A stretch of DNA of 64,000 nucleotides, taken from contig NC_133547.1 of NCBI RefSeq assembly GCF_048773025.1, forward strand, positions 7,574,001 through 7,638,000. Direction: 5' to 3'. Of this stretch, positions 11,233-21,900 are shown in pieces (positions within the stretch are counted from its first letter, which is position 1; the number at the start of each line of letters is the position of its first letter). A model generated the notes under the pieces. The model ran no database searches. It was not told the DNA's origin and was given only the letters and a program-made list of their open reading frames with translations. A program made the position numbers and the translations under genes. The DNA comes from Camelus bactrianus (lineage: Eukaryota > Chordata > Mammalia > Artiodactyla > Camelidae).

Positions 11233-12082
11233 TGGAGAAGGCAGCTGGAGAGCCCAGGAGTTACCTAATGCACTTTGGACACTGTCAGTCTTGGGTTCCA
11301 AGCCCTCTGTGACCAGGTGATTTAGGCCCTGAAGTAATTGTCCTGGTCATTTTTCCAGATGGCTCAGCTGTATAAGATGGAACCCCACAGGTGCCCATCC
11401 AGCTGCTCCAAGCATCTAAGAGCGGATATCTAAGAAGATAGGTCCCAAAGGCTAACTATAGGAGCTGAGATCAGTCTTGGTTTCCTGCCCAGGAACCCAG
11501 ACTGGAGAGATCTCTGGCTTCTGCACAGCCTGCTTGCCCTCTCCCCCGAAGCTGGGTGTGCAGAGGGGAAGACCGTGGGCTTGCAGCCAGACTGCCTGGC
11601 TTGTAGCCCAGTCTGCCACATAGTGCAAGATGGGGCTATCAATCTCCACACACGGGCTTATGTGAGCACCAAATAAGCTGCCCCCCTTGAAGGGCTGGGA
11701 GCATCGCCCCCGGTGAGTGTTCTACAAACGTTAGTCATCATGTTCCTCTTCTCCGGTTGCATGCAGCCAGCCTTCCAGAACTGAGGACCTGAGCGGGTGG
11801 AAATCATTGGCAAACTTCTTTGCGCGGCCACGTGAGGTCTTCCGCGAGCGTGCCGGGATCCGAGGATGTTAAGAGCTGTCGTTCTCCTTCAGCGCTTTAT
11901 TTCGTACATGGGGGAAGTAGGTCTAGAGCTAGGAAGAGGGCGGTCCCTCTCCTGGAGATACTATTTATATGCTCCTCCCTCTCAAACACCCCGAAAGGCC
12001 CGCAGAGAAACAGGGTGCATCACTCTGGTCCAGCCTCCTGGACTACGGCAGTCGCCTCCTCGCCCTGTCTGTTCCCCGACGC

Positions 12083-12100
12083 GGCCGCCAGAGGGCGCCT
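12083..12100 (+). promoter_or_regulatory. CTCF-like binding motif in the EHD2-BICRA intergenic region
   Basis: The plus strand reads GGCCGCCAGAGGGCGCCT, which fits the extended CTCF core well. It lies between the BICRA 3' end and the EHD2 promoter, in the opposite orientation to the motif at 8275, so the two diverge. It sits in an otherwise GC-rich unique stretch. Confidence 0.55.
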
Positions 12101-12159
12101 GGGAAACCTAAGTCGGCTCACCGCCCAGAACCCTCCCCTGGCTCCTGCCTCAGAGTAAG

Positions 12160-12490
12160 AGCAAAGTCATCACCCTGGAGCTCAGGCGCCTAAAGGATAC
12201 GCCCCTTTTGTTCCCTCTGACCTCACCTCTTGTCTGCACCCCTTTCTTCCCCAGGTTCCAGCCACAGGGCCTCCTTGCTGTTTAACACTCCACGGTATGC
12301 TCCTGCCTCAGGGCCTTTGCACTGGCTGTTATCCCTGCCTTGGGTGTTCCACCCCCAGATCGCCCTATGGTTCCCTCCCTCATTTCATGTATATCTCTGC
12401 TCAGATTATCACCTCCTCAATGAAGTCATCCCTTCCCACCTGGTCCTGAGGGCCTTCACGTGCAGTTGGGCAGGTTGTTCACTGCACAAA
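12160..12490 (+). repeat. L2 LINE 3' end
   Basis: It contains cctcagggcctttgcactgg, tgttccacccccagatcgcc and cacctcctcaatgaagtcat. Confidence 0.7.
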
Positions 12491-12616
12491 GCACTCTCTT
12501 GAATGAAGGGGGCTGGAATCCAAGTTGCTCTCCAAACTCCAGGAGAAAGAGGTGCTGTCTTCTAGTTTACACAAAGGGACGAGCAGCTGCTTTGTTCACT
12601 CCTCTACCTTGCATTA

Positions 12617-13051
12617 TGGATTGAGTTGTGTCTCCCCAAAAGAGACACCAATGTCCCAACCCCACGTGGATCATTTGTGAATGTAATCTTCTGTGGAAAT
12701 AGTCTTTGCTGATGTAATCACGTTAAGACAAGCTCATACCGGAGTAGGGTAGGCTATAATCCAATATGGCTGGTGTCCCTTAAGAGAAGACACACCAGTA
12801 TAGGGGGAAAATGCACTGTGAAGACAGAGGCAGAGATTGGAGTTTTAGAGCCACAAGCCAAGGACACTTGGGATTACCAGAGACTGGAAAAGGTAAGGAC
12901 GGATCCTCCCATAGTATGGCCCTGGTGACATCCTGATTTGGGACATCCAGCCTCTGGAACTGTGAGAGAATCCATTTCTGTTCTTTTAAGCCACCCCTCC
13001 CCCTACACCATCAGTGGTACTTGTTACACAGCCACTGGAAGCTAACACAGT
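12617..13051 (+). mobile_element. MLT1-type (ERVL-MaLR) solo LTR
   Basis: It starts ttatggattgagttgtgtct, has the cataccggagtagggtaggc block and ends with ctctggaactgtgagag and gaagctaacaca. This LTR class dates to around the early placental radiation. No internal region is recognised, so it is read as a solo LTR fossil. Confidence 0.8.
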
Positions 13052-13094
13052 GCTTGATTTTCCCTCCCATCTCCAGCTGACACTGTACACACTG

Positions 13095-13650
13095 ACAGTC
13101 AATCTTCACTATTTGTGGGTGCTGTATTTGTGAATTTGTCTGCTGGTTAAATTTTATTTGCAGTGCCGAAAACTCGCAAAGCTTTCACAGACATGCGCAA
13201 AGTGGCACAGAATTTGAGTTGCCCAACACACACGTTCCAATTGAGGTCGAACAAGGCAACACCCATCCTGGAAGCGGGTGTCCTTTTTCAGGTCTCTGTA
13301 GTGCCACGTTTTCCACCTTTTTGTGCTTTTGTTGATCTCACTGTTTTAAATGGCCCCCATGCCTAGTGCTTCATGCTGTCTCGTGTTGCTAAGCACGGGA
13401 AGGCTGAAATGTACCTTATGGAGAAATGGCGTGTTAGATACGCTTCCTTCAGGCACGGGTTACAGGGATGTTGGCCGTGTTCTCAATGTTAACGAATTAG
13501 CACTACATATTAAGTAGAGTGTCTTTAAACAGGAACACATGTAAAACAAGGTGATGTGTTGATGGATTGACATAAATGTGACCAGTGGCTGGTTGGAAGC
13601 AAGCCCTATATTTCCCCGAGGAGTGATGGTTCAGTATCCACTAACTGCAT
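13095..13650 (+). mobile_element. Tigger-type (pogo superfamily) DNA transposon, copy 1
   Basis: The ends resemble inverted repeats (cagtcaatcttcactattt at left; tggttcagtatccactaact at right). Inside, an ATG at 13350 begins a degenerate transposase N-terminus in which MAP and GRVLNVNE, from the helix-turn-helix region, are still readable before a stop (aag tag). It is an internally deleted, inactive copy. Copies 2 and 3 in BICRA intron 1 are in reverse orientation. Confidence 0.75.
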
Positions 13651-13689
13651 GTTCCAGAGACCACAGAGCCTCACCAGGAATGATGCAAA

Positions 13690-13850
13690 TCTCCTGTGTT
13701 CGACTTAGCTGTTCACTCTCTACCTCCTCCACTAAAGTCAGCTCTCCCAGCCCAGGGGCTTCTGTCTGCCTTGTTCGGCTGCACCCCTCCCTGTGCCTCG
13801 AACAGGGCCTGGCACCCAATAGGTGCTCACAGATACAGGTGAGCTAAGCC
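13690..13850 (+). repeat. L2 LINE tail fragment
   Basis: It contains cagggcctggcacccaatag followed by gtgctcacag, typical of the L2 3' end. It lies just downstream of the BICRA polyA site. Confidence 0.5.
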
Positions 13851-13954
13851 TTCACAATCCCCTTCCCCACCCACGTGTTGCCCCAACCCCCAGTCTCCGA
13901 ACAAAGCACTGGGGTCAGGGGGGCGTCAGTACAGTTTTAAAAAAAGGATCGTTT

Positions 13955-13960
13955 TTTAAT
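13955..13960 (-). terminator. BICRA: BICRA polyadenylation signal (ATTAAA)
   Basis: The minus strand reads ATTAAA, the commonest variant hexamer, followed by an A/T-rich run with likely cleavage about 15-25 nt downstream. No AATAAA was found in the minus strand of the 3' UTR, so this is the best candidate. Confidence 0.6.
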
Positions 13961-14290
13961 TTACAAGAGTTCTAAATGTACAGAATTCTCCTTTTAAAAA
14001 ATCGTTATACACAATAAATACAGTACAAAAAAATTTATCTTACAGTACTAGTTTTGTCTCCAAGATTTCAAAATCTGGCGCGGGTGGCTGGCGGCAGGAA
14101 GAACGGAGGGAAGACTGGTGGGGGAGGGGATGGGAGGAAGACCCCGGTTTCCTGTGTTGGAGGTGCTCAGATTTAAGTTGAGGGACTGGAGGCTTCGAAC
14201 TCTCTTTCTCTCGAGCACACACAAAGGGACAGAGGACATGGAGCGGGACGCACACACATGGATGTGACAAAGGTGCCCGCGGGCACAGCG

Positions 14291-14304
14291 CCCCCAGGTG
14301 GCGG
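14291..14304 (+). promoter_or_regulatory. Weaker CTCF-like motif within the BICRA 3' UTR
   Basis: CCCCCAGGTGGCGG matches the CTCF core with one clear deviation. It has the same orientation as the motif at 12083. This is a motif match only. Confidence 0.3.
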
Positions 14305-14845
14305 GCCGGGGATGCTGGCTCACGCCGCCCCTTCCCTACGCTTCCTTTCTCAGCCTGTTGGGGGCGGTGGGGAGAGGCTGAGCGCAGCTTCCGAGGACCC
14401 GGCCAGCTCGGAGCGATCTCGACGTGTGGATCCGTGATGCCACACAGACCAGCCCGGTGGGTACCCGGCTATGCGGGAGCAGTGGGGACAACCAGGGAGC
14501 CCCCATCCCTGGCGAACACACACGTGTCCCCTGTGGAGGGGCGGAGCGGGTAAGGAAATGGAAAGAAATAGGAAATGACACACCAGGATTACCCCCTCCT
14601 TTGGCGAGGGGCGGGGGACATTTTACATTACAGCCCCCTCCCCAAAATCCATGGCCCCCACCCAACACCCCAGCTGAAGCAGGAGATGGAGGAGGAGGCC
14701 TTTGTGACTCAAATAACTTAGGCAAGAAAAACTCAAGGGGTCCCCGGCTCAAGTCCCCCAGGAGGCTGAGGTCAGACGCCCCGCTGCACCCCCTCCCGGC
14801 GTCCTGGCAGGGCGACGGGACGGGGGAGGGAAGACCAGCCCGATG

Positions 14846-15951
14846 TTATCTGTTCAACGTCCTGGCGCCGAGGCCACCATTGTGACTGGAGGGCGGGTAG
14901 GCCTCTGGCCTGTGCAGGGGCGACCGGGAGGCAGCGGTGACCGCCGTCGGGGCGGCGTGGGAGTAGGGGGGTGCGGGCGTCCGGCCGGGGGCCTGCTGGA
15001 GGTTCAAGATGCTGTCGATGGCGCTCTGGAGGTGTTCCGTGAGCGTGTCGTCCTGCGGGCTGTCGCTGGAGAAGCTGGCCTGGTCCACGTCGGGCGACTC
15101 AGACTTGCGCCGCTTGGCTGGGGGCAGCGGGGGCGCCTCCCAGCCAGGCTCCCTGCTGCCGCTGCCCTGCCCGGCGCCGGCCGTGGGCTCCGATGGGGCG
15201 CCCTTCAGCATCCGCTGGTACAGCTCATCCTCCACGGCCGCCAGCTCGCGAATGAGCCCACCGGTGGCCTCGTCCACTTTGGAGGGCAGCGGCGTCGGAC
15301 TGCTGCCCCGGGCTCTGCCGGTCGCCGCCCCCTCGGCCGCCCCGCCGCCCAGGGCCTCCGCGTTCTCGCGGTACGTCTTCCGGAGGGGCAGGCGGGGGCA
15401 GTGGGGGGCCGGCGCCGGTGGCTTGCGGTCAGTGGCGGCCGGCGGCGGGTGGTCCACCGTGCCGTTCATCTGGCCAGTGGAGGGGGGTGGCGGCGGGGGC
15501 CGCGGTGGGGGTTCGGCTGCCTTGAGGGCGGCAGGGGGCGGCGGCGGGGGCTGGTGCACCGGGTCCAGGGCCGTGTTGTGGACCACCTTGCTGAGGCCGG
15601 CTTCCTGTTTGATCTTGAGCTTCAGGCCGATGCGGCTCCGAGCCTCGTAGGTCTTGATGGGCGGGCGGTTGCGGGAGGGCATCGGGCCGTCCTCGTCGGC
15701 GTCCAGGGAGGAGGTGGCGGAGGATGAGGAGGACGAGGACAGGGAGGAGGAGGATGCCCGGGCCCAGGTCACGGAAGGGGAGCCGCCCGCACCACCGTGC
15801 CGAATCACCAGCTTGGTGGGCAGGTGCAGAGGGGGCTGGGCTGGGGCTCCAGATGCTGAGGACGGTGGGAGACCATGGCCCGGGAGCCGGTGTCCATCAG
15901 AAGAGGCGGAGACCGGGAGGCCGAGAGAGCGCGAAGAAGACACATACTCAT
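14846..15951 (-). CDS. BICRA: BICRA coding exon 13, last coding exon with stop (residues 1209-1576)
   Basis: The acceptor tttctacag is at 15953-15952 after a long C/T tract. The stop TAA is at 14848-14846. The exon begins DEYVSSSRSLGLPVSAS and includes a poly-Ser run (near 15715-15765), poly-Pro runs, the basic PAKRRKSESPDVDQASFSSD segment and the ending NGGLGARTLNR. The Met-initiated reading that begins upstream at 16057 lies in intron and is not the protein. Confidence 0.96.
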
Positions 15952-18900
15952 CTGTAGAAACGGGGGGGAGGGGGGGGGGCGAGGAAAGCCAGGAGATTAG
16001 CGGAAGCACAAGGCACCTGTCGAGCAGAGCTAAGAGAAGCCGATGTGCACTGAGCACCTACTATCCGCCAGGCTTGGGGCTAAGCCCTTGACTCATCAAA
16101 TCCTGGGGACACACTGCTAGGTGGGACCCTTTCCCCCAATTCCCCAGTCCCCCTAATGTGAAAGCACTGGTCAGCACCTGAGAGTCGACGCCACCTTAAC
16201 TTTTGCAACCCAGGCACCTTGCTTGCCTCACCCCAGTCCTAGCTCTGCTCTCCTTCTTTTCTAACCCCGGGTGGTGGCAAAATGTTCCCTCTATCCACGC
16301 CAGGATCGAGGAGGTGAAATGGACACACGGTGACAGAGCAAGGTGAACTCAGCCCTCTCCGGCGGGAAGGCGAGGCTCGGGCGCCACCCAGTGGTGGAGT
16401 AAGGTAAGGCTGGGCACCACGCTCCTGGCTCACTGTGGTCTAATTCCGCCTCACTGCGCGGGTAGGAGTCCGGGACACCATCCCATCCCTCTCACCGGGC
16501 TTCTCCTTGGCCAGCTGTTTGTCCAAGGCCAGGGTGGTCTTTTCCTCCTGAATGAACATTCGGTCGATCATGACCATCTCCGCTGAGGGGCTCACCCTCT
16601 GACGGGGGGAGGGAAGAGAGGATGGCAAGTGAAGCAGCGAGGTGGGGGAGGGGACGCGAGCCACGAGGGATGGATGGGAACAGATTCCAAATTGTCCTTC
16701 TTGTGATCTGACCACCAGCCTCCCTCCCTCTTTCCTTCCCTCCAGAGGCTTCAAGGAGCAGGAGGCTCCACTGTGCCCAGACGCGGAGGTCCGGGTCCCC
16801 CGGGGAGGAAGGTGATGGTCACCCTACCCGGGACTCCTCCAGGAGCAAGAGGCGGTATTTATTGAGCATGGCCTGGGTGCGTTTCAGCAGCTGCGTGGAG
16901 ACCGTCTCAAATTCTTCATCCACTGTGGAGGAAAAGAAGAGGCCCAGAAGCTCAGACATTTGGGGACGGAAAGACCCGTCGGCCAGCACAGGGCTCGGCG
17001 CAACCCGACTCTCGGGGTCAAGGGTGCCTGCAGTGCTACGCTGGTGTCTGATCCTCTGCACTCTCCGCAGTCATCGCCAGCCCCTCCACGCAACAGAGAC
17101 AAGGTGGGGAGAGTCCCAGGGAGGCCTCACCTTTGTGGTAGTCGTTGGGGGAGGGGAGGGCACCCTGGTAGACATGGTAGGGCAGGAGGCGATGCAGGGC
17201 GTCCTCGAAGGAGGGGAAGGCCGTCTTGTAGTCAGGGTGCAGGACGGAGCCCTGATGTTTGTGCAAATGCTCCAGGAAGCTGCAGGATGAGAAGCACCAC
17301 AAACACACACACAGAGCTGGTGGTGAGGCCAGGAGACAGCAGAGCCGGGACTCCGAGCTCCAGGCCACAAGGTAAACAATCGGGGAAACGAACGTGGCAG
17401 AAATATGTGTTAATGTGTGCTGAGCGTGCCTGTCCTGTCTCACTGCATCTCTGCGGACAACCAAACGCAGTAGGTTCTATCATTATCCCCATTTTACAGA
17501 TGAGGCAATTGAGGCCCACAGAGGAGTCCAAAGCACCGACAGCGAGGAGGAGGAGGAGGCAGGGCTGGGAACCAGATGCCAGAGCTTGCGACTCATCCTC
17601 CATGCAATACCGTCTCCTGCCACCGGGGGTCAGCATGTCCCCACCCGGCCACGGGCTCAGCAGCCAACTTGGGGAGGTGTGCAGAGAGGTTGGTCCCCTG
17701 GTTGGTTGGGTGATAGGATCGTGTTCTCTCACTGGGCTCTTTTGTAGCAAAGCGCATATTAAAATGAATGATGTCTCTTTATTGTATGATTGTCTCTCCC
17801 ACCAGACATGCTCATCTGTACCCTGTGCTGAGGACCAGCAGCCCCTACACACCGCGGGGCAAGACCTGGTCTATCTTTTGCGTTTTCAGAATCTAGCACA
17901 GGACTGGGCACTGTATGACTTGACCAACTCTCTCGGTGGAAGGAGAGCAGGAGAGAGGGACAGAACACAGGCAAGCATCCAATATTTACCCATCCAGCCA
18001 TCTGTCCAGCCACGCACATGACCAGACTCCCATCCCTGGCACTGAGCACTGCCAGCCCCTGCCCTGTTTGAGATGCCGAGGGGGCAGCAGTGACCAAGCC
18101 CTACTGACTCCCTCCCTCTCACAGCTGGCAGCCCAGCTGCCCCATAAAAGCTCTTCACACAGTCTCATCGACTCGTCACCCATCACCCTGTTATCACTAT
18201 TACCACCCCACTTTCAAGAGGGTCCTCAAGGGAAACGGCATTGCCCAAACCACAGGGCCGATGAGAGGTGGAGGGAAGGCACAGGGTAGGGGAGACACCA
18301 GGACGGGGCGCTGCAACTCACCAGGCTTCTTTGCTGGGCTGCAGTGTGGGTGGTTTCTTCAGGCTGCCCGACTTGCTCTCATACTGCAGGGGAGAGAGAG
18401 GTGAGCGGTACTGCCACGGAGCAGCCTTCCCATGGTACTCTGTTCCCCTCCACCGCCCAGCCTGGGACAAAGATGGGAGGGGACCAAAGTCTTCCGAGAT
18501 GCGGTCCTGGTCCCAGCAGCGGGATGCCCCACCAGTTGCACTCAACCTCCGGGGCAGACCCAGGATGGGACCCCGTTGGGGACACAGTGAGGAGAGGGTG
18601 ACAGGCTTGCCTGAGCCCTTGACACCCTCTGCCTGACTTCTGGAGTCTCCCTGCCTGGCCATCTGATGGCCCCATCTCCCTCGTCATCACCCAGCATCTG
18701 AACTGCCTTGCCATCTTCTTCCCGCCCCTGACTTCTTCAGTCTGGGTACCACCATCCTCGTTCCCCACTGATACCCCATCTCTGCTGTCCCATCCCCCAC
18801 CCTGCCCTGCCCCTGAGTCTAGGGTCTCACCCCACCCATCCTGAGCTGACACCTAACAGCCTCACCCAGTCCCTCCTCCATAGTCTCAAACTTTCTCCTG

Positions 18901-21900
18901 CGCCCGCCCCCAGTGACCGTCTGGGGTCTCACTCAGCCCACATCTCCTATCATCACCCTGTTGTTTTAGTGTTTCCAGGGGTCTCTGCCCACCTGTCTTG
19001 GTCTCACAAATGCCCCCTGCCTGGACCGTCCTGGTGTCTCATCTGCACGTCTCTGGCTGTTTGCCCATCAGCTCCCCTGCCCTTCTGGCCCCAGTCTCAG
19101 TTCCCTGGCGACATCACTCCAGCCTTAGCCCTCCACCCTGGCGGCCCCTTACCTGCATCCCAGAGGATTTCCCTGGTCCAGATGCAGCGGCCTTGGCCAC
19201 ACTCAGGGTCTGGAGGTTGCTGGCAAAAGCTTTGCTCTCAGCAGGAAGCAGAGGAGGGAGGCCTGGAGGCGGGGACAAACAGGACTCTGGCACAAAGGCC
19301 CCTCCAAAAATGTGACCCCCCAGCCTGCATCCTACATTTGTCTGGTTATTCAGCCTCGGTGGCCACGCCAGCCCCGGCGTGCGTGCCCCTCTGGGAGTGA
19401 GATCTGGGGAGACAGCTCTTCCTCCTCCATCTTCCCTGTCCAGTGAGTTCTGGGCAACCAACTCCTTGGGTTCACCCACCCACAGCTCTGTCCCAGCCAG
19501 CCCTCCCTGTCATTCAGCTTCTCTCTCGACCCTGGCACCCCTCTCTCCTGGGAGGGCTCCCCTACCTGCAGTGGCCATGGGCGCCGGGGCAGGGGGATGG
19601 CTGGGGGTGGCAGGGGTCCCGGATGGGGCCTGCCCGCTGACCAGCACAGAGGCAGTGGGGCTGGTGAGGGGCCCCAGGCTGGCGGAGGTCTGCGGGGCAG
19701 CAGGGGCCCCCACGGCCTTGCTCTGGAGAATGATTCCGGACGGCACCTGAGGAGAGGGACAGGTGGTTGAGGGATGGGGGGCACCCACTAGGAGTGGGGC
19801 AGCCAGGAACCAGGGTTGGGGGCAAAGAGAGAGCCATAAAGCAGGAGGGGTTCCAATCAATCAGACTGCAGGGGAGGGCAGGGGTGTGGGGCGGGTGGTG
19901 GGCTGGTCCCTGCCTCCAATTACCTGGTGAAATCTCTCGAGAAGAGCCTTCGGCTGGGGCAGCGCCGGGAAGGGGGTGGTCACCATCTGGAAGGTCCGAG
20001 GAGGCGGTGGGGGGGGCGCTGCGGGCTCGGGGACCAGGTGGAGGGTGGGAGGGGGCGTGGGGGATTTGTGGGGCCCCTGGCCAGGTGGGAACTGGAGCTG
20101 GAAGTCAGGTGGCGTGGGGGCTGGTAGCCTGGAGGACGTCTCAGAGGCCACGACAGAGGAGGTGGAAGTCGGAGGGAGGTGGGGGGCTGGGGGAAGCGGC
20201 CCCTCCAGGGGCTGGGATGGAGGTCGCAGAGGGGGCTGGGGTGGGCCGGGGGCTGTGGGGGCCGGGGTGCTTGCAGGTGGGGGGACACCCAGCTGGTTCT
20301 GGATGACAAAGATGCTGGGCAGAGTCGGGGGGGCCTGGAGTGGGGGGCAGGGGTGCAGGGTGGGCTCTGAGGGTGGGCGGGACAAGCTCTGGGGCTGGGA
20401 AGGCGGGCGGGAGTGGGGTCGGGAGGGAGGGCGGGAAGGGGGCCGGGCAGGGTGTGGGGAGGGCAGGTGGGGGCTGTCTCCCAGAGGGGCCTGGTGAGGT
20501 AGTGAGGGGGATGAGGAGGGGCCTGGGCCCTTCAGTGGAGCCGCTGCTGGGATCTGGGCAGGGGAGGGAGGGAGAGGGGAGGGGGCGGGGGTCAGAACCA
20601 ACCTTGGCTCCCATTGCCCCAAGACACTGGGGACCCCAGCCACTCCCGCCAGAAACCCCACTTCTTAGCCACCCCTTGTCCTGAGAGAAAGAAGCCGACA
20701 TCCTTCCTGCCTCTCATTTCTGAACTCCCCACTTCACCACTCCGCCTGACACCCAACCACCTCACTTCATGCCCTCAAGCTGTCCCCTACATCTGTCCCC
20801 ACATCATGTCCCCACCGCCCCCTTCCATTTGTCCCCCCTCACCCCTGCACCTGTCCCCCACCTCCTCACCCCCATACCTCTGCCCTCTGATCTCACCACC
20901 ACCCCCCCAATCCCCCCAGATGGAGGCGAGCTCTGCAGGCTTTGGGGGGCAGCAGCAGAGGAAGCAGTGGCGGCGGGGGAGGGGGCACCACACCAGCTGC
21001 CCAGCGGGTAGGCAGGGGGCGGGGGGGGGGCGGGAGCATGAGCACAGCAGCAAGGGGTGGCTGGGCGGGGGCCGCATCCTAGCCACCAGCCCCGGCCTGA
21101 CCGCCCGCTAACCCAGGAAGACAGATGCTAGCACAGACACCAGGGCTGCGTGCTGGGGTGTGGGGCTGACGATGGAGGAGGGCTCGGCCAGGGATAGGTC
21201 CGGGGTTGGGGGGGGGGTGTGCGGGTGGTACCCGGGCCAAGGATAAGGACTGAACCAGAGGATCAGGGTCCTGTCCCTCTGGATGCCAGCCCATGAGTTG
21301 TGGGCCCCCTTCTAAGTGTCCGTGGCCTCTGCCTCTGTGTCACTGTGGGGCTGTGGCTGCAGGCCTCCCCAGGAGCCATGTGAGCCTGCAGGCTATGGGT
21401 GTGGGGGTGTGTGTGCAAGCACAACTGTGTCGAACTTGCACACGCGATCCTAGCACTAGTTCCACAGCATAGACGGTGACCTCGCCTACAACACACCTCT
21501 GTCAGGGCACCTTGCCCCTCTTCCCCCAGAGGTCACCTCCCCAAGGGCTGTAACCTGGCCTTGGTGTAACACTGGATCCATTTCACAGATGAGAAACTGA
21601 TGCCATGGAGCCAAAATGACTGTTCCCTGTCTTCCCTCCACCACCCAGGAATTGTGAAGCTGACCAAAGAGGACTCAGGCTGAGCGGGCTCAGGGACACC
21701 CGTCGCTGCCACGCTCCAAAGCGGGGGCTCTTTGCTGCGAGCCTCCAAAGGGGGCCAACTCATAATTCCAGAGTTACGACTTGCTTTAAGCCTCCAAGCA
21801 TGGCCCTGAAGAACTCCTGGCAATTCAAAATAAAAAAACTAACCAACCAATCAATCAAGCTATACATCCCCAAAGGCTTGCCATCTCTAAGGAGAGATCA

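Larger units (their letters stand above)
13938..14845 (-). other. BICRA: BICRA 3' UTR
   Basis: This is the sequence from the stop codon to the inferred cleavage site, about 0.9 kb. It has no coding exon features and a U-rich end. The distal limit is estimated from the polyA signal at 13955-13960. No other gene element is visible in it. Confidence 0.65.

Noticed and set aside
14843-15727. A 294-codon plus-strand frame opposite the last BICRA exon
   Set aside because: It is a Gly/Arg/Val-rich shadow of the proline-rich minus-strand protein, with no independent evidence.
15952-16057. Extension of the last BICRA exon up to an in-frame ATG at 16057
   Set aside because: The acceptor at 15953-15952 and the junction K-P-D-E-Y with the previous exon show that this part is intron.
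16378-16394. CTCF-like gcgccacccagtggtgg in a BICRA intron
   Set aside because: The core match has a mismatch at an important position, so it was not listed as a site.
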